From: Mallotus nudiflorus
Taxonomy: Eukaryota > Streptophyta > Magnoliopsida > Malpighiales > Euphorbiaceae
Assembly: GCA_947683625.1 (NCBI GenBank)
Contig: CANTUR010000282.1
Coordinates: 1,984,001-2,048,000 of the forward strand
Length of the DNA stretch: 64,000 nt
Direction: 5' to 3'
The first letter of the stretch is position 1. The number at the start of each line of letters is the position of its first letter. The notes beneath the pieces are model-generated. The model had not been told where the DNA came from and made no database searches. It was given only the letters and a program-made list of their open reading frames with translations. This document shows, piece after piece, positions 48,219 to 61,726 of the stretch. Made by a program: the position numbers and the translations under genes.

Positions 48219-51085
48219 ATGAGGAGGCGAGCGCGTGTTACTCCACCAGTCATTGAGGTCGAGAATGATAAGTCCTTTCAGGATGAGGTTTTACCTCTTA
48301 AACCGCCAATAAGGCACAAAGGTCGAGGTAAAGATAAACCTCGAGGAGCGACAGGTCACCATAGACAGCGGGAGCTACAGGATAAGGAACCTATGGAGCC
48401 AAAATACGAGGAAGCTATTATACCTCCAGTTGTACCGACGTTACAACCTACCTATCAACAGGGTATGTTTGACCCTGAGGCATCATTGTTCTATACCAGA
48501 GTCTACAGGATAGCTTTTGATGGGATGTCAAATCCATTAGACTTTTTGCATGCTATTGAGATGAGGACTTAGACTTCTCACACCAAGTGCCAGCGGATCA
48601 TGATAGTCAAGTTGTTTGTAGAGGGACCACCCCTATATTGGTTCGCCTAGGTGATTCAGCTGTACATGATTATGATGACTTGGGCATAGTTCAAAGAGAG
48701 ATTTATGAGGAGATTCTATCTAGAGCCACTTTGGATGAGTTACAGACTTCGACTAATGAGCATCACTAGAGGTGATGATCTGTTGAGGATTACACCCAAG
48801 AGTTTCTCCAACTTGGTAGATATGCAGAGGCTTTGATGCGGGATCAATATTTTGCTACCACTACGTACATCACTGATCTAGGTTTTGCATTTGCTGGGAT
48901 GCCTACTACGAGCTTTACTCTAGAGTCAGTGATAGAGTTGGCCAAGGAGATAGAGTTGAGACTAGTCAGGCAAGGAGCTATGTCTGATTACTATCAGTTG
49001 GGTGTTCAGTCATGAGGATTTTAAACTACTCCGTATTCAACTTTCCAAATTGGTTCCAGTAGTTAGTAGAGAGGCACAATACTACAGAGTCAGAGGCAAC
49101 AGCCGAGATATTATAGTAGTAAAAGGCATAATCATAGGGGATAGTGTAGGCCTATCAGATTTGGTTTTAGTGCTTTCAACAGCAGTAGTGGTCGAATTTT
49201 AGGATACGGGAGCATAAGATCAACATATAGCACTTGTCAGACTTGTGGTAGAGTCCATCAAGGACCCTATTATATGGTGTCACTGACATGCTTTAGATTC
49301 AAATGGACAAGACACTTTACCAGACCATGCCCATATTCTGGTTTTCAGCTACAACAGTTTTCACAAAAATTGATTGCTAGTGCAGTACCAGCTCCTTTTT
49401 AGTTGCCTCCAGTTTAGCATTCGAGCACGACACAGATTGTTGCCCAGTAGAGGCATGGTAAAGGGACTAGAGGTAGAGCTAGAGAATTTGGTTAGGCTTC
49501 CACCAATTAGTAGGGAGGTCAAGGTCAAGCCAGGGTTTTCCATCTCACTCAGCAGGATGCTCAGGCATCTAACATCGTCATTGCAGGTATTATTTCATTC
49601 TATTACTTGGATGCTTGGATTTTGTTTAATTCGGGTGCCACACATTTTTTTATATCCTCTGTTTTTGCTTCGAATTTATATTGGCAAGCTTCGAGGATGG
49701 CTTTTCCTTTGTTTGTCGCTACTGCTCTAAACGATTTGTTAGACACTAATGTTGTTCTTTCTAGTTGTCTAGTATTTATCGGAGGTAGAGAACTGCCATT
49801 AGAATTAGTGTTGTTAGATGAGATGGAATTTGATGTGATTTTGGTATGGACTAGTTGTCTCAGCACTATGCCATTATGGATTTTCTGAGTAAAGAGGTGA
49901 TTTTCAGAATTTCAGATGAAGAAGAGTTTAAGTTTATGGGTGATAAGAGTTCTGCACCTTAAAATTTTATCTCCGCTATCATGGCTAGAAAGATGTTGAG
50001 GAAGGGTTGTTAGGGATATTTGGCATAGTCAGGGATACTTCTGTGGAGAAGTTATCACTCACAGATGTTCTTGTTGCCTGTGAGTTTTCTGATGTTTTTC
50101 CTGAGGAGTTGCCAAGTTTACCACCTCATAAAGAGATTGAGTTATGTATAGATATGGTTCTAGACACTACTCCTATTTCAATGTTGCCCTGCAGAATGGC
50201 TCCTGTAGAGTTGAAAGAGTTGAAGGAGCAGTTGCAGGAATTGCTAGATAAGGGTTTTATCAAACCCAGTGTTTCTCCTTGGGGTGCACCAGTCCTATTT
50301 ATGAGGAAGAAGGATGGTACCCTGAGACTGTGCATTGATTACAGAGAGCTAAACAAGGTAATCATGAAGAACAAGTATCCTCTCCCGAGGATAAATTATC
50401 TATTTGATCAGCTTTAAGGTGCACAGTTCTTTTCTAAGATTGACTTAAGGTTAGGTCATCATCAATTATGGATCATGTGAGGTTGATGTTCTTAAAATAG
50501 CATTCCGCACTCGATATGGCCACTATGAGTTTCTAGTAATGTCATTTAGGTTAACTAATGCACCAGTTGCTTTTATGGATTTTATGAACTGGGTTTTCAG
50601 ACCATATATGGATCAGTTTGTAGTAGTCTTCATTAATGATATACTAGTGAATTCGAAGAGTATGGAGGAACACGTATATCACTTGAGGACTGTACTGCAG
50701 ACACTAAGAGAACATGTGCTTTATGCTAAATTCTCGAAGTGTGATTTCTGGTTGGAGAGTACTGCATTCCTTGGACATATAGTGTCTAAAGATAGTATCC
50801 AGGTTGACCCACAGAAGATAGAGGTAGTGTCTGAGTGGTCTAAACCGACGACAGTCACAGAGATTTATAGTTTTCTAGGTTTAGCTGGGTATTATAGGAG
50901 ATTTGTGTAGGATTTTTCTAGAATTGTAGCTCTTATGACTTGCTTAACTCAGAAGAATGTGAAGTTTGAGTGGTCAGTTGCTTGTGAGAACAGTTTCCAG
51001 TTGCTGAAGGAGAAGTTGACCACAACTCCAATTTTCACTTTGCCTAATGGAGTAGATAAACTCACTGCTACTACTACTTTTATAG
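48219..51085 (+). pseudogene. Ty3/gypsy gag-pol relic belonging to LTR5
   Basis: The first ATG after the primer site opens a gag (48219-48572, then shifted frames to about 49200). A zinc-knuckle relic follows near 49236-49330, with CQTCGR but the later CCHC spacing lost. The protease (about 49600-49890) has NSGATHFFIS in place of DSGATHSFIS. The reverse transcriptase (about 50090-50910) carries WGAPV, CIDYRELNK and FLGLAGYYRRFV. The catalytic F-x-D-D reads FIND near 50629, so an active-site aspartate is lost. At least six stops or shifts are present. RNase H, integrase and any chromodomain are absent, because another LTR abuts at about 51086. Long LTRs plus this primer site fit the Tekay/Del branch, which is an inference. 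Confidence 0.88.
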
Positions 51086-53667
51086 GTAAAAAGCTTGAGT
51101 AAAGGCCAAAAATTTCAGATTCACACTTTTTTTCCCATCCTCATGCCATTCTCTCCTTCTCCCTCTCTCTCCCACGATGTCTTTCCCTTTCATCCTAGCA
51201 GCACTACTGCCTGTTTCTTCTTCCTTCTTGCTGTTTCAACAACGACAGCAATAGCAACAACAGCAGAAGACTGGTAGCAATAGTATAAGACCGGCAATAC
51301 TAGCAGTAGTAGCTTCGGTTCCAAGCAGCAGCCCTTCCTTGTCCTAGAATTTATGCATTAGGTGAGTTCTAGGTTAGTTTAGTTGAGTTTGTTAGGTTGA
51401 TTCTTTGTTATTTCTTTGTTATTTGTTAGTTATTGTGTTTATTTTAATTTTTAGTTAATTAATATAATTTTTTCTTAATTTATCAGAATTTATTTTTAAT
51501 ATTTGGTTAATTTTTTAGTTGATCTATATATGTACTTAGTTGTTTTTAAATTATTTTAGTTAATTTTAATTATGGGTATTTTTTAATATTCTAATAATAT
51601 AAATTGTATATTTTGTTAATTTTGTTAATTAATTATTTGGGTTGAATATTGAGTTAATTAGAGTTAGTAAATTAAGTTAATAATTTTTGTGTTAATAAAA
51701 TTATTTTTAGTAAATTTATATTATTTTTGAGGAATTATTATATTTATGTGAATATTGGAATTTTGGGCTAATTATGTAATTTTGTTGAAAATATAGTTAA
51801 ATTATATTTTAAATGGTTTTAGAATTTTATAGAGTATTAGAGTAATTTTTCTAAATTAATTACTATTTTTAACTAATTAATTCTAAGTTTTGAAAATTTT
51901 ATTCAAATAATAAATTATTATTATTTTGTGATTAAATGGGTTTTTAATTAATTTTATAATATATTTAATCTATTTAAATAATTAAATGTGAATTTGACTA
52001 AATATGTTGAATATTTGAAAAATAGGAATTTTATAAATATTATATTATTATTTAAGATTTTATTAATTATTGTGGAAAATATTTATATTTAGCGTTTTGA
52101 AATTTAAATAAATTATATTATTGATTTTATGGATTTTAGTGATTTTAATATGTTAGCATTTAATATTTACCTTTTTGTGTTTTGTGAACCTCGATTGGGG
52201 ATTTGTATAGTTCAGGATCCCAACCTAAGGTGTTGAGCTTGTGTGAATTTAGAAATGTATTTGCTTGCAGGATTGACTCTACTTCGGTAGAGGGGTGTTT
52301 GTTTTACAAAGGAGACTCTACTGAATTTTTGAATAGATTTCTTGTAAAACATGACATCAGGTCAATCCTAATTTTTGAATTTTGAGTTGAGTCTTCACTA
52401 GAAATTCTAGAAGTTAGGGTTTCTATTTTCTGATTGTCGTTTCATTTTCTGTCTTTTAGCTGCTCCTCCAGTCGCATCTACCAATCAAGGTCAGACACGA
52501 CGTATCAGAGGAGTGCCTTCATCTTGTAAATTAATTTTTTATTTGAGTATTGGGTCTTTCAATTTAAATCATACTCAATTTTGATGAATTATATATTTGT
52601 GAGATTCTAGTCGGTACTTTTAAATAATGATACATTATTTAAATTATAGTCGGTTTACTTTATTTTCATTTATTTTAATTTTTCTTGTTTTATTTATCTT
52701 TATTTATTTTAAATAAATTAGGATAGAACGAGCTACCTGATGGGTTTCATCAGGATTGTGTGTGCACCGGTAAAATATTTGATTATATTACTGGGGCCGA
52801 TGGTCTGGTGATGCTTTGCTCTCGGACATTGCCAATAATATAGTATTTGATTATTTAATAAATACTGGGACCAAAGGTCTAGTGATGCTTTGCTCTCGGA
52901 CACTGCCAGTGATATTGGATTAACTGATGTGACTAAGGCTGTGTATCCTAGTGATGCCTTGCTCTTAGGATCCGACAGTCTTGGATATAAGAAAGTCAAA
53001 TGACTATTAAAAATTGAGGACTCAGGTTCTACCTAATTTTTATACTAAAATATTTTAAAAAGCATTTAAATATTTATTTCTTTCATTTTGAAAAATGGAT
53101 TTGTTATATGTATATCAATTGATTTGAATAAAATTATAAATATATTATATTTTTATAAAGAAAACTTATTTTAAAGGAGATTTTCAAACCGCATTCATTT
53201 CTTTTATTAGCTTACTCAGTGAGGTCTGACTCCCCTCAATTTATTTTTTTTCAGGAGTTTGGGAGTCTTCTACTAGGCCTATTTCTCTACACCGAGTAGC
53301 TTCTTCACGGGCTATCTTATGTAGGTCTATATAGTTGTGTTTGTATTAGTATCCGTATACCGCAGTAGAGAAACTATAAATTGCATATTTTTAAATTTGG
53401 ATATTATGTATTGAGATTTATGTACTGAGATACTATTTTATATAACTGATGGTGTTTATTTATTTTATGCACTATGATGTTATGGTTTAATTAAATTAAG
53501 AAAAATTAGTTTGATAATGTGCATTATGATTTAATTATTTTATTGTGAGGTTTTAAAGTGAAATATTCTGCATTTTTTTTCTTTTAAGGCTTACTACAGA
53601 TTTCGGTAGCTTTATGCTTTCCCATTCCCTAGTGCTAGTCACGCACCTTTGGGTTTGGGTCATGACA
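51086..53667 (+). mobile_element. Divergent, probably 5'-truncated LTR of the same superfamily (copy LTR7)
   Basis: The stretch ends GGGTCATGACA at 53667. In order it contains a C/T-rich leader (51140-51240), the hairpin island (52265-52360, here with a TTCG loop), three repeated motif units (52788-52980), the GAGGTCTGACTCCCCTC segment (53220-53237) and the terminal TACAGATTTCGG and CCTAGTGCTAGTCA segments. Compared with LTR5 about 340 bp is missing from the left end, where it joins reverse-transcriptase sequence. No matching TSD or primer site was found. It is too different from LTR5 to be its 3' partner. Confidence 0.75.
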
Positions 53668-55068
53668 GTAGGATTAGCCCATAGTGACTCCCATTCTAAC
53701 ATTCCCCATGCTTCTCAGGGCCAAAAGCCATCTCGTCATCATCATAGGCGGGAGACTACCCCCTCCGAAGGCATTAATAGTCAAGGTGCAGAGTAGGAGG
53801 TATATGAGGTGTCATTGGTTAAGTCAGTGCATTCTAATGTTATGTCAGCATGTTTGCTGAGCTAAAGAGGGAGCATTGCATACCTAAGGAATACAAGCTT
53901 TATCTCCTTAAAGGTTGCCTAAGTAACTCCATTATAGAGGAGAAACATATGGTAATATATGAAAATTTCCTCCGTGTGGGGCTACACTTTCTGTTGCACC
54001 CTTTCGTGGTGATCTTTCTTCAAATGTAAAGAGTTCTTATGAGTCAACTTACTCCAAAAGACTAAATGCTTTTAACTAGCTTTGCCTTTATGTGTAATCA
54101 GGCTGGTATCAATCCTGACCTTAACATCTTTTAATATGTATTCATATTTAGTAAGAAGAAATAGTATTGGCATTTATCGAGGCATCCTAATAGGGCTTTA
54201 TTTGCTAGGCTTCCCAAGGTTAGGAAGACTATATATAAAAACTTCTTTATGGTGACTAATATGAATAATTAGGGCAAACTACCTCACATGTGGGTTGATG
54301 ATGCCATCAAAGGGGATAGGAAAATAGAGCTGATAGATGAAAAAGAGAGTACACTTGAGAATCTAAAAGCCAAGGCCAAGGCAGAGTGCTTCGATTATGG
54401 TTGTATAATTGAATGCTTAAAGGGTCTGTTGGATGTGTCATGTTGATTTATCTTTTATATTGGCTTTTTTTATTTCTGACTTTGCCCTTTTTATTTTGTA
54501 GGAAAATCTTTAAAGGACCTACTCCATGCCAAACCACTATAGGTCATGGATCCACCCCCTCAAGACTCGGTTATTAAGGGACCTAAACCTTCCTCCTGCT
54601 CTTCTGAAGATTGTGTTGACCCCCTTGACGATCTTACTGATGTAATAGCCATAAATTCTCTGTCTCAGGTTGTATCTCCTAGCAAGCGTCCTCGTTCAAG
54701 ATCAGTCCTTATTGAGGTTCATCTAAGCAAGAACCAAAGGAGCTTGTTGCCCAAGTTATTAAAGAGCTCCATGTGCAACTGGCTAGAAGGCATGAGAAGT
54801 TTAATGCTTCTTCTACACAATCTCCTAGCATCAATGTAGATCTAGAGTAGGTATGCCCCCTCTCTGGCAATAAAAACTTATAAAGTTTTGTGAAGCGCGA
54901 CATTAACCTCAGACATGATTAATGATTAGTTACCATTAAGGTATATTCGCCCACCCCACACGATCCCATATGGTTTTTGGTTTGTGACTTACCCTTTTTT
55001 TTATTTTTTAGCAAATGGAACTCTATACGCGTGGACGAACGTTTAATGGCCCTATACAAAGATGTTTC
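53668..55068 (+). pseudogene. Relic of a plant 'putative gypsy-type transposon' protein
   Basis: Broken + strand frames around 53840-54300 resemble the N-terminal domain widely annotated in plants as putative gypsy-type transposon. They show a sequence like LRVGLHFLLHPFVV followed after shifts by a segment with AGINPDLN. A Pro/Ser-rich part at 54546-54839 fits the variable region that follows in such proteins. Stops are frequent and no catalytic domain is visible. Copia sequence begins at 55069. Confidence 0.5.
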
Positions 55069-56792
55069 TGTTAATATAAGGTATGCCCTAATGGCATTCT
55101 TGTAATTATTTAGACATTGTATATAATCCTTGTGGCAATAAAATAATCTTTTAAATAAATAAGTTATTTTTTTGAGTATTTTTCCTTTAGTATTATGTTG
55201 AATAAATTTATTATCAAAGATTTGATAATATGAGTTACAGATTTATTCAATACATTTACTATAAATTGTTCGTAGTCAATTAATTAATATTTGAATAATT
55301 TTAAATACAACACACTCTGAAACAGTTTCAGTACTAGAAAGAGTTCTAGTATTTGTTGTATTTTATCAAGAATTAAAACTTAAGATGAGGTCATATAATA
55401 AAACTATTAGAATTTGATAATACATTGACTTTAGGCTATATCGGGATCTTTAATAAAAGAAATTTAATGCACGTTAATTATGATCAAGTTTGTGTGAATC
55501 ATAATATGCATTCATTTCTAATTGGGTGGCTGTAATATCGATATTAGGGGTCACTCACAACTTATGAGGACAAAATGTGAATAATTGGGATTTTCACATT
55601 TAGAATTGAAAAGAGTTTCAAATAATATTACATGTTAATATTATATTTTCTCATTGCCATTTAGACATAAACCTAGTAAGTCACACCTCATAGAGTTTTA
55701 TTTATTTACTATAGTATTAATCTAATTATTGATTAAAAGAATTTAATCAATTAATCAAGATTAATAGAATTAGATTTATGTTTTGAACAATGATTCTAGT
55801 ATATCATGAAATCTAATTCAAATAAGGGTATTATTTATTAATTAATATTTAATTAATATTGGATATTAATTAATATATATTAAATTAATAAATATATATA
55901 TGTTGTTATTTATTTATGGACTTATGTTAATGGCCCAAATTGGTTTGGACATAGGCCAAAATTAATTTTGGACCAAAGATTAATTAAAGTCCATATCTAT
56001 GTATATGTATAATTTAATATGTAAAATAATACATTTGATGTATACTTTACATATAAATTTATACATTAATATGTGTAGGTGGCAAGCTCAATTATTCAAT
56101 TAAGCAAGGTGGCATATTAATTAAGTGGATATTTCTAAAGTATGCCTAAGGTGTCATTTTTAATCATTTGGATGGTTAAGTGAATACCTAAGGTGGCATA
56201 CTTAATTAATTAATGCATACTTTTCCTTAGTGAAAAATTACTGCACATATATCATTTCATATATCTAAGGGAAGTCAAGTGAGTTGGTAAGAGAAGTAAG
56301 AGAAAAAATAATGCTTAAGTGAGTTTTTGCTTAAAGAGTTAAAAAAAATCATTAAGTGATTTTGGTTATGATAAGATCATAAACTAAAAATAAACACAAC
56401 ATATACTAAACTTATACTCTACACTTGTGCTCTTAATTAAATTAGTACAAGTTACTAAGTTTAATTAACACAAGTAAGTGATAGATAAGACTTTGGTGTT
56501 TCAAACTAGAAGCCTTACATACGAAGGGTTAAGCATTTGATACAAGGAATTGAACAAAAGGAAGGCTAAGTTCTACAACAAGTAAGTTTACAAACTTATA
56601 ATTAATTAATTATTTGTTTGTATATTGCTTAATTTATTTAGTTATGTATTTCAATGCAATTTGAATCCCGGACATATGAAATTCTTCATTTTATAAAGGG
56701 TTATGATGAGTAAATTTTTAAAATTTACTCTATTTAGACTTGTGCTTACAACACATGTATTTATGTCTAAATACCATAATTGATATCTAACA
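55069..56792 (+). mobile_element. 5' LTR of a + strand Ty1/copia element
   Basis: The right end is secure: GATATCTAACA at 56782-56792 is followed after one base by a primer binding site. The left end is taken at TGTTAATATAAGG (55069), giving TG...CA ends and TGTTA/TAACA terminal inverted repeats. Length would be 1724 bp, a long but known size for some copia lineages. The 3' LTR lies outside the window, so the left boundary is inferred. Confidence 0.65.
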
Positions 56793-56793
56793 G

Positions 56794-56807
56794 TGGTATC
56801 AGAGCCC
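56794..56807 (+). other. Primer binding site of the + strand copia element
   Basis: TGGTATCAGAGCCC starts one base after the LTR end, the standard initiator-Met-tRNA complement. Confidence 0.88.
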
Positions 56808-57329
56808 CTTTTTGCACTTAATACATACTAAATAAATTGTTTAATTACAAATGTTGTGATTAAAATATGTTGGTTGCAAGTTTTATGGCTAAAATATGCT
56901 AAAAAATATATTTTGTATGTTATAGTACTGCTATGAATAATGGTACTATAGCAGTAAATAGTGGTACTATAGCATACGTTTTTTTATGTTTGCAAAATTT
57001 TTATAACATGCAAAAGTTGCATTTATTTAATTTTTGCATGCCATACTTGCAAGTAGTGATCATGGACAAGGTTTTACATTCTAGTATTGTAATAATTGAT
57101 TTTGTTATTGTTTATGTAATTAAATGTTAATTACATAGCATTAGAATGTATTAATAACCTTGGCATGTCAAGGATTATTTGTTTATTGTAAAAGTTATAA
57201 CAAGGAGACTTGAAGGAGTTCAAGGAGAAAATCCATGGAGATGGTGATAAGGATATTCATACTATTCATGGACAAGAATAATTTTTGTAATTTATTTTAG
57301 TATTAAAATAGGTATAAGTACCGATATCC

Positions 57330-58481
57330 ATCGGCAACATGAGAAGTACAATAGTGCAAATGAAATCCTACTTCACTTGAAAGAGCTGTTTGGTGAACAA
57401 AGTAAGACTGATAGATATAAGATATCGAAGCGGTTGTTTCATGCTAAAATGAAAGAAAGTGAGGATGTGGCAGTCTATGTGAACTCAATGATAAGATTAA
57501 TTGAGGAACTAGAAAGTCTAGAATTTTTAATGGACTTCCATCTTCAAATGGATTTGATCCTGCGAACATTTCCTAAATCATTTGGGCAGACCATAGCAAA
57601 TTTTCATATAAATAAAGTAGAGTGTTCACTTGCTAATTTATTGAACATGCTTGTAACATCCCAAAAGGCAATACAAGGCAGCAAGGGGAAGGAGACTGCT
57701 CTTATTGCTTCTTTTAGTAAGACTAAAAAGAAAAGTAATAAGAAAAAGAAAGGCAAGACAAATGATGTCAAGCCTACAGATAGGATATCCAAATCTAAAG
57801 GCAAGGGATAGGTGAGGGAAGACCTAAACAAGGGTAATTGTTACTATTATGAAGTTAAAAGACATTGGAAAATAAATTGTCCTAAGTACCTTAAGTCTCT
57901 ACAAACTAAAGGAAAGGATAGTTTTGGAGAAGGTATGTTTTTCTTTAATTTTTCTAAATGTTCTAATAGTTCATCAAATGCATGGGTATTGGATACCAGT
58001 GCTAGTTCTCACATTTGTTTACCTTTATAGGATCTAGCAAAGAAAAGAAAGTTGAAGCCTAATGAAGTAACCTTAAAGCTTGGAAATAGTGCAAATGTTG
58101 CAGCTAAAGCTATAGGGTCAACTTTAATAGATCTTTGTAATCATATTTTATTATTGGATGATGTATTATATGTACCTAATGCTTATAGAAACATAGTCTT
58201 TATTTGTAGTTTAACTATAAAAGGTTATGAATTTTTATTCAAAAGAGACATATGTAATATTTACTTCGGAAGAAATATTATTGGCTCAGGTTATTTAATA
58301 CATGGTTTATATTATATTGATAATAATTCCAATAATAATGAGCTTCAATTTATGAGTAATAAATATGCAATGCTAATTGAAAATACTTTTATTCTAAACA
58401 TCTATGGTACTTAAGATTATGTCATATTATTGAAGATAGAATCACTAAGTTAGAAAAGATGGGAATCTTGAGCAATCTTAA
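57330..58481 (+). pseudogene. Ty1/copia gag-protease relic (element starting at 55069)
   Basis: The gag reading (about 57330-57811) holds the copia gag core, with LFGEQSKTDRY, LRTFPKSF and LLNMLVTSQKAI, and a Lys-rich tail. The usual N-terminal part is missing, and the 56808-57330 leader is non-coding. A zinc-knuckle relic follows (57836-57880) with the second cysteine replaced by tyrosine. The protease at about 57985-58030 reads DTSASSH in place of DTGASSH. The GAG-pre-integrase segment begins at 58400 and is cut by the LTR at 58482. Stops occur at 57811, 58030 and 58414. Confidence 0.88.
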
Positions 58482-61400
58482 TGTCACGACCCAAAACAGG
58501 GGCCATGACCGGCACTAGGGAACGGGAATTCTTTCGAATCCGGAACCCGTAGCAAGCCTAAAAATAAAATAAAACATGCAATAGTAATAACAATATATAA
58601 TGCAGCGGAAATAAAAATCATAAATATCACAATATTATTTTTCATCAACTGGATTTAAATTAAATCTCATCTCATATATATAAATCTTCTAATACAAATC
58701 CAGTTCAAGTATAATACAATATCTCGCATAAATATAATACATAAAATCCCATAATTTAATTTACAACTACTGCAGTGTCTAGATTATAAAAATAAGACTC
58801 AAGACTCAGAGAAGCAGTTTACACAAAGAAGCCGAGGCGGAAGAAATCCGACGTATAGGCCTGCTACTGAGGTCTGAAGATGATGACTCTCCTGAAAAAT
58901 TATCAACGGAGGGGAGTCAGACCTCACTAAGTGAATTACTTTAATATATGTACATGCATGCTAAATGACAATGCATACAGTCAAAAGTATATATCTAATA
59001 TGTATATATACAGGCAAATACATACAGATACAATAAAATCATTTTATATATATTTTACTGAAAATCATCGTTTATGAAGGATCACATAGAACCCTAGAAT
59101 ATCGTAACCTCGAAAACAGTGTTAGACAACACTCTAGCCATACAAGCTCACTTAATCCAAATATGTCCACTTAATCCATTTAGACAGTAGACTGGCCCTG
59201 AGACACTAAGTCAATCGAGCTCTAGCAGTCTGACTGCCAGTGTGATTGGCCCCGAGACACTTGGTCAACCGAGCTCCAGCAATCACACCCAAATCACATC
59301 TCTCACATCAAATAATCATAATCAATCAATATCCGTAAATAGGTTAGTAATATATCCTAAATACTATAGGCGTACCGGTACGTACTCGGTCCTAGTGCTG
59401 CCCACTAGGTAGCACGTTCTATTGATATCCTTCATCATTAATAACATAAAACATTCATTCACAATAAATGATGCATGAATTTAAATAAAATAACAATATA
59501 AACCATATATATACTGAAAATATACCAAACGTAAACCAGGTATATTTCGAGTATATATACGTCAAATAAATCTAGTTAAATTACAAAATAAACTAGAGAT
59601 ATATTTGAAAACATTTTAAATACAGTTCATTAATAAAACATGCATATAATTTAATATATACCAAAAATAAACCAAAAATATACTTAAATACAAATCACAT
59701 TATCTATGCATTTTAATCAAAATAAAACATATATTTCTAAATCATGCATCCTAAAGCATATATATATAGTATAGTAACTCACAAATTAGTGCACTCCTCG
59801 AGATGGGTCCGACGGGCTTGGTCCACTAGCCCTCGGTCTCAGTGCAACTAAACAAATAATAAATAATAGACATCAGAATAACCCTAGTAGAAATCCTAGA
59901 ATTCGATCTAGAGTATTAAACACAGAATTGAGATTAGGGTTCGACCGGACATCACGTTTTACGAGAATTCTATCAAAAATTCGGCAAAACCTCCCCTGTA
60001 AAATGGACATCTCTCTACTCAAAGAATAGAGCCGACCCTGCAAAGAAACACACTTCGAAATACAAGCTCAACACTAAACCACAACCCCTCGGTCGGACTC
60101 CAGACTACAATCTACCGACCGGGGTCCACAAACACAGAATAATTTCAGAAAGACCAAAAATATCCTTATAACATAGAAATACATTTTATAGGTAGAAATT
60201 ACATAATTAACCTTTAAACACAGTAAAAACCGATAAAAATTCATTTTATTAGTAAAATCGTATATTATATATATAATTGAAAATAATTCACGAAAAATAG
60301 TTTTAATTAGTTAAAAATACCAAATAACTTGTAGAAATCATTTTTATACCTTAAATAACTATTAAAATCAATTAAATCACATTTTTATCCAATTTAGGGT
60401 AAAATTACCAAAATACCCCTATATATATAAATATACTAAAATTCATTCAAAAATTCACCAAAAATAGTATAATTATCCAAAAATTAATTTTCTCAACATA
60501 TTTATCAATAATATTAATAATTAAACTCAATTATCCAATTAAATTCAATTAAAAACATAATTAACCCTAATTTCCCAAATTTACATAAACACAAATAATT
60601 CAAAATAAATACATAGAAATTCATAAAAATTCCAAATAAATTCCTATAATTTATTTCAATACCTAATTTAACCATCAAACACAATTTCATAATTTATTTA
60701 ATTAATTTCCGAAAATTAGAAAATAATATTAAAATATTCAAAAATACCCAAAAATCCAAATAATCTCCAAAAATTCCAAAAAAATTCATACATGTATATT
60801 AAGCTACTAGGATCAACATTTGTGAAGGGAGTTTTCATGAATCAATCAATTCAAAGCTCAAAAAAATCAAAAACCCTAATATGGCCGAAATCAAAAATTC
60901 GAAACCTAAGCAAATCAAGGCCATTTAAGCTCAAACCAAAGCTAGAATCACACTCACCAGAGCTCAAGGAGAAGAAAGAGACCACCGGTGTCAAAAATGG
61001 TGGCCGGAATCACGAGGTGTGAAGAAATGGAGCTTTCGGCCGGAAATGAAAGAAAAGAGGCTTGCCGACGCCGGGGAAGGAGGCTGGGGGCGGCGGGGAA
61101 CGGCTGGGGACGACGGTGGCAAGCCGGGAGGCACACCAACAGTAGGGGAATGACAGTTGCAGCGGTGGTGGGTGGTGAGGGAGTGGTCGAGCACGGGGAA
61201 GGAGAAGAAGAAGAAGAAGAAGAAAAAGAAAAGAAAAGAAAAGAAAAAGAAAAAGAAAAAGAAAGAAAAAAAATAATAAAAAAATAATTTGAATAAAATA
61301 TTTGAAAAAAATCACATCCACACACTTAATATTTAATATTTTAAAATTTAATATTAATTAAAAATAATTAAATAACAATAAAACAAATAATTAATTAATA

Positions 61401-61721
61401 AAATATTAGGATAAAATACTAAACCCTAATTAAATAAATATTTACACGCATAGGCTCTATTTAGTAATTTAAAAATACGTATGAGTTCATGCAAGTCCGA
61501 AAATATATTTAAAATAATTAATAATAAATTATTTACGTGAAAATTTTCCCGAAAATGCAAGTCCCGGGAAAATTTTACGTGAAACACTGTAAACAATGCA
61601 CAATAATTAAAATAGGTTTTAAATACATATCAACTCATGAAAATATCGTAATATATACAAAAATTATTAACACTGCATATCCCGGTACAGTGTAAAAATA
61701 TTTAAAAACACATATATTACA
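58482..61721 (-). mobile_element. Solo long LTR (copy LTR6) inside the + strand copia element
   Basis: A 3240-bp LTR beginning TGTCACGACCC and ending ATATTACA, with a perfect 5-bp TSD, CTTAA, at 58477-58481 and 61722-61726. Copia coding continues on both sides and there is no internal gypsy sequence, so it is a solo LTR. It is very similar to LTR1 and LTR2 by eye, which points to a recent shared burst. A GAA/GAAAA-type microsatellite lies at about 61204-61270, in the position where LTR2, 3, 4 and 5 carry other microsatellites. Confidence 0.93.
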
Positions 61722-61726
61722 CTTAA

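Noticed and set aside
49361..49866. Minus-strand open frames across the gypsy protease region
   Set aside because: They overlap recognisable + strand gag-protease coding and show no family motif.
51086..53667. LTR7 as the 3' LTR of the gypsy element beginning with LTR5
   Set aside because: It is far more divergent from LTR5 than paired LTRs should be, lacks the left end, and is not followed by the TTTAT flank found before LTR5.
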